From NCBI GenBank assembly GCA_015499985.1, contig JAAAUF010000704.1, positions 1-21,965 on the forward strand: a stretch of DNA of 21,965 nt, given 5' to 3'. The position numbers and the translations under genes are program-made. The stretch is from Haplosporangium gracile. Taxonomy: Eukaryota; Mortierellomycota; Mortierellomycetes; Mortierellales; Mortierellaceae. Below the pieces are notes generated by a model. The model made no database searches and was not told where the DNA came from. It saw nothing but the letters and a program-made list of their open reading frames with translations. The stretch's first letter is position 1, and every line of letters starts with the position of its first letter. Below, in pieces: positions 18,657 to 21,965 of the stretch.

Positions 18657-21264
18657 TTAAAGCTTGGCCTCTCCAAAACCCTCGACAGAAGACCTCGCAC
18701 CAGCAGCAGCACTTCCACGGGCCTCAGCCAATTTGAACAGCATTAACTTGTCCTCCTCATACCGCTCCTCGCGTCCCAAGTTCTGGATCTGATGATCAAC
18801 ACGGCGGTAGAGTTCCTCGCACCATCTCTGAGCAGAGATTTGGTCGACCTTGGCCTCAGCTGCAGTCACAGCGTTGGAAGGACTGGCATTGGCCTTCATC
18901 TGAGACCATGCTGCGTGCTGGCAGAGAAGGGCCCCTGCAATCACGTCAGCCATCGTCAAGGAGAGGCCGCGAGCGGAAGCTTCCAGGGTCTTGCGTCCCT
19001 CAGAGGTCGAGTAGGCAGTGAAGCGGATAGCAATCAAGACCAAGCACTCCTCGAGGCTTTTGGCAGACTTGGCCCATTCCGACTGACCCTTTAAAGGCGC
19101 CATAATCTCGCGAATCGTCTATTGTTGTTTGGAATGCAACAAGGATAGATATTTAGTATGAACATGATTGATAGCATTGCAGACCACAAAAAACATAGAA
19201 TTTTAAATGTCGAAAACTTACGTTAGAATAAATCTCAAGGGCAGCACCGCGGGTCTCGGCCATGACGCGCAAGAGATCGAGCGAAAGGACATTAGTAGTA
19301 CCCTCCCATATCGTGTTGACAAGGACATCGCGCATCGCGCGACCAATGCCGGTCTCCTCCATATAGCCCTGGCCACCAAAGCATTCCATGGCCTCTTGCG
19401 ACAAGTGAAATGCATTCTTGGCGCTCCAAAGCTTCAAGATGGGGGTCAAGAGACGAAGCAAAGGAAGATCGCGATCGTTAATCTCAGGCAGATTGTTGTC
19501 AATGGCCTCAGTGCGGCCCAGTAAGCCAACACAGTAGAATGTGAACTGACAGGTTGCTCTATACTGAAGCTCCATGTTGGCAAGAGTTGCAAGATGCAAG
19601 GGCTGCTCCTTCAACAAGGCACCAAAAACCTAAGATCCGTAATAAAGAGATTCAATAGGGGCGAGTAAGCTTCGTGTCCATTTGCAAACTTATTCGAGAA
19701 CAATTGGCTTTTGAAAATACAAAAGTAAAATATAAAAACAAACCTCACGGCGACGGGCGTACTCCTTGGAGCGCAATAAGAGGACCTGCATGGTCGACGT
19801 GCAGTTCAAACCACAGTGGATACGAGTAATGTTCAAGATGGCAGAGATGTTCTTGACACCACGGTACTTTTGTCCAACCAATTGACCGACCATGCCGTCC
19901 AACTCGAGCTCAGCAGTTGGCAGAGCTTTGGTTCCAACCTTGTCCTTCAAACGATGAATGCGGACGCCGTTCAGCTTTCCTTGATCGTCACGGACGCGAG
20001 CAAGGTACAGCGACAAACCACGGCTGCCGTCCTTCATAGTGCCAGGTGCGACTGAAGGATCGGGCTCGTGGGTTCTAGCCAAGAGCATGGTGACATCGGC
20101 ATCAGTGGCACTTGAGAACCACTTGAAGCCAGAGATTGACCAGATCTTTTTCTCCTCATCCCAGACAGCCTGGGTCTCGGTGCGACCAACATCACTTCCA
20201 CCGGGGCGCTCGGTCATCCACTGACCACTGGTGAAGAACTTGCTGGGGTCACGGCTAGTCAAGCGAGAGTACACTTCGTCCTTCATTTCTTGAGTACCGA
20301 TGAGCTCAATCACACGCGCGCAGCCATCTATAACAGTTGAACGTTGTGTACACAAGTGAGGAATGATTCTTTATACGCGGAAACATCTGATCGAATGTGA
20401 CACAAAAACCTTCCTTGTAAGCAAAATACAATAGTAAAAATAATAAAAAAAAAAAAACTTACCAGTCATGGCAATGGGGCAGCTATAGAGTCCCGAGCCT
20501 GTGGCCCAAAGAATCAACTTGGCCATCTGGTAGATACGAGAGTATTGTCCGTACTTGCGTTCATAGGCAATGGCCACAATCCCCTCGCGGGCAGCCACGG
20601 TCTTTTGCTTGTTCCACGATTCAGTGACCAGTAGCTCGTCGACCCGTCTATATTCATGAGTCGTCAAGGGCAGTTAGCACTTTAGAGCTGGATTAAAACA
20701 TGCTTTGTGAAACCAATGGAATAAGTGAAAAAATCATACCTGCACCAAGAATCGTACTGGCGAAGTCTAGGCTGGTCCTCCTCCATGCGATCTAGCAACG
20801 TAGCGCCCTCTATAACAAATAGGCGAGACAAGCAATTCAGGAGGTAGATGTTTGTTTGCACCGTTAGATTGTCACATGCAAAAAAATGATCGGAAAAATA
20901 AAAAGAGCGTGGGGAATCCTCAAAAATGTGGAGGGGGTGAGAGTATGAGAATTTAAAAACTAAAGAAAGTATCTTTGATACTCACCAGTCATGGACCATT
21001 CGCTGATCTGGACAAGGTCACTATGGAACGAGGGAAAAAGAAAGAAAGAAGGGGAAAAGGCCGTCGCATTAGCACCGACGTCAATTATTCTTCTCTGAAG
21101 GTGGGGGAAAACATTCAAGAGTCGTCTTACGGAGTAATCTCCTTGAGGACATCGCTAGGCAAGAGGCGCTCCAAAACCGAGACCAAGACAGGATCCTCAA
21201 GAAAGGCATTTTGGATTTCAGGAACGTCCTGCTTAAAACCCGTGGTGGCAGAAGCAAAACCCAT
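18657..21264 (-). CDS. AidB-like acyl-CoA dehydrogenase with peroxisomal signal
   Basis: Seven exons, 21264-21131, 21020-20986, 20809-20740, 20647-20463, 20327-19744, 19629-19222 and 19118-18657, join in phase to 625 aa. Donors are GTAAGA, GTGAGT, GTATGA, GTAAGT, GTTTGT and GTAAGT. The protein starts MGFASATTGFKQDVPE. It carries acyl-CoA dehydrogenase signature 1 (WMTERPGGSDV, about 178-188), the middle beta domain (WSISGFKWFSSATDAD) and signature 2 (ECFGGQGYMEETGIGRAMRD, from about 419). The catalytic-base position is Glu about 445 in IWEGTTNV. Family members use FAD to form an alpha-beta double bond in acyl-CoA; the long N-terminal region and C-terminal helical extension suit the AidB-like branch. 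The last residues AKL fit a PTS1 signal, so a peroxisomal location is likely. The 3-nt choice of each junction is supported by an unbroken alignment logic, not by cDNA. The substrate is unknown. Confidence 0.85.
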
Positions 21265-21746
21265 TGATTATTGCTAGGTTTTTTTGTTGTAGATGAAGAA
21301 GGTACGAGAGAGTGCTTGAAGGTGAAAGAATCAAGGAAGAAGAAGGAGGAAAGTGCTTGAAGGTGAGGGTGAGCGACGATGGTGTGAAAGTGAGAGATGA
21401 GAGCAATGAAACAAAAAGAGAAAGGAATGGAATGAACAAACCAAGAAAAAGGGGACCCTTGGGTTTGGAGAAAGAAGAGTCTTTCAGCGGAGAGCGTGAT
21501 ATTCCATCAAATGAAGAGTAAGAACGAGCCGTTGTCCTCCTACTCGCTCGGCAGTGATTGACCCGGCTTTGTGCCTCTAAGAGGACATGGTTTGTTGGTA
21601 GCGAGAAAACAGATCTCCCATGTTGTCCGTTGCAGTTCGTAGCAATCAAGCCAAGCAAGGTAAGCATATCAATCCAACCTTTGCCTTACGAGCTTGATTG
21701 TTTTATTCACCACTCCAAGTCCTACACTCCATTTTGCAGAAAAATC

Positions 21747-21892
21747 CACTTTTCATAGGAAAAAATGGATTTTTTTACTGAATTGAAAATATAAGGGTGC
21801 GTTATTCAGAGTATATTATCTCTGCTTCGCTTTACGGACAAACTCTTAGCGAGGATATAAGGTAGAAGATCCGCTTTTTCCAATGAAAAGTG
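21747..21892. repeat. 146-bp element with 24-bp imperfect inverted ends
   Basis: The left arm 21747-21770 starts CACTTTTCATAGGAAAAA; the complement of the right arm 21869-21892 starts CACTTTTCATTGGAAAAA. The two arms match at 21 of 24 positions. The centre is about 98 bp and AT-rich. No clear target-site duplication flanks it, so it may be a MITE-like remnant or just a hairpin-forming repeat. Confidence 0.6.
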
Positions 21893-21937
21893 TTGTCCCC
21901 TTCTCAGATTATGGCTGGGGGAGAATGGGCGCCATAA

Positions 21938-21945
21938 TTACGTCA
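21938..21945 (+). promoter_or_regulatory. TTACGTCA, CRE/ATF-like site
   Basis: A perfect 8-base match to the fungal ATF/CREB-type bZIP half-consensus, about 675 bp upstream of the dehydrogenase ATG. An 8-mer can occur by chance, so its use is uncertain. Confidence 0.3.
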
Positions 21946-21965
21946 CCGAAGCGACTCATCATAGC

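Larger units (their letters stand above)
21265..21965. other. Upstream region of the acyl-CoA dehydrogenase gene
   Basis: Bases 21290-21480 are plus-strand purine-rich, hence CT-rich in the sense direction, and probably form the 5' leader or core promoter of the dehydrogenase gene. Further out lie a 146-bp inverted-end element (21747-21892), an 8-bp inverted repeat (ATTATGGC at 21908-21915 with GCCATAAT at 21931-21938) and a TTACGTCA motif. No gene was found up to the right edge. Confidence 0.55.

Noticed and set aside
1..21965. tRNA, rRNA, CRISPR array or plasmid-type origin
   Set aside because: Reading both strands I saw no tRNA-like TTCGA arm with a matching cloverleaf, no rRNA stretch and no regularly spaced repeats. 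The eukaryotic gene structure also makes CRISPR implausible.

Overview
The window looks like nuclear DNA from a filamentous, early-diverging fungus. I would guess Mucoromycota, most likely Mortierellomycotina, but this rests on gene style and not on a marker gene. Genes are split by many short GT-AG introns with donors such as GTAAGT, GTAAGC, GTGAGT and GTACGT. Intergenic spaces are large and rich in homopolymers, microsatellites and polypurine tracts, and one gene is a tyrosine-recombinase transposon of the fungal Crypton type. Every gene I can support lies on the minus strand, so the window reads from right to left. Exon models were built by hand by requiring splice sites, reading phase and protein logic to agree.

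Layout from left to right: (1) 24-350, the internal or 3' exons of an unrecognised gene running off the left edge; (2) 2508-5251, a five-exon tetraspanin-like membrane protein (363 aa); (3) 6124-9371, a seven-exon CASTOR/GATS-like ACT-domain protein (459 aa), a candidate amino-acid sensor; (4) 11122-11990, an AIG1-like P-loop GTPase that looks decayed (frameshift, two in-frame TAG codons), although a canonical 101-nt intron could hide two of the three lesions; (5) 12799-13753, a tiny three-exon gene for a 55-aa cytochrome c oxidase subunit VIIa/Cox9-like protein, assembled from exons of 29, 45 and 94 nt; (6) 14285-17612, a four-exon, about 1035-aa Crypton recombinase with a complete R-K-HxxR-H-Y catalytic set and a C-terminal GCR1_C-type domain; (7) 18041-18436, a doubtful open frame in what may be old transposon debris; (8) 18657-21264, a seven-exon AidB-like acyl-CoA dehydrogenase (625 aa) ending in the peroxisomal signal AKL.

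The genes do not form an operon or an obvious cluster. Their themes are ordinary fungal housekeeping (respiration, fatty-acid oxidation, nutrient sensing, membrane organisation) with one apparently intact transposon inserted between the COX and acyl-CoA dehydrogenase genes. Pyrimidine-rich sense-strand tracts precede most start codons. A 146-bp element with imperfect 24-bp inverted ends lies near the right edge. The most interesting items are the intact Crypton, the GTPase whose broken segment coincides with a phase-correct intron, and the fungal CASTOR-like sensor candidate. I saw no tRNA, rRNA or CRISPR array.
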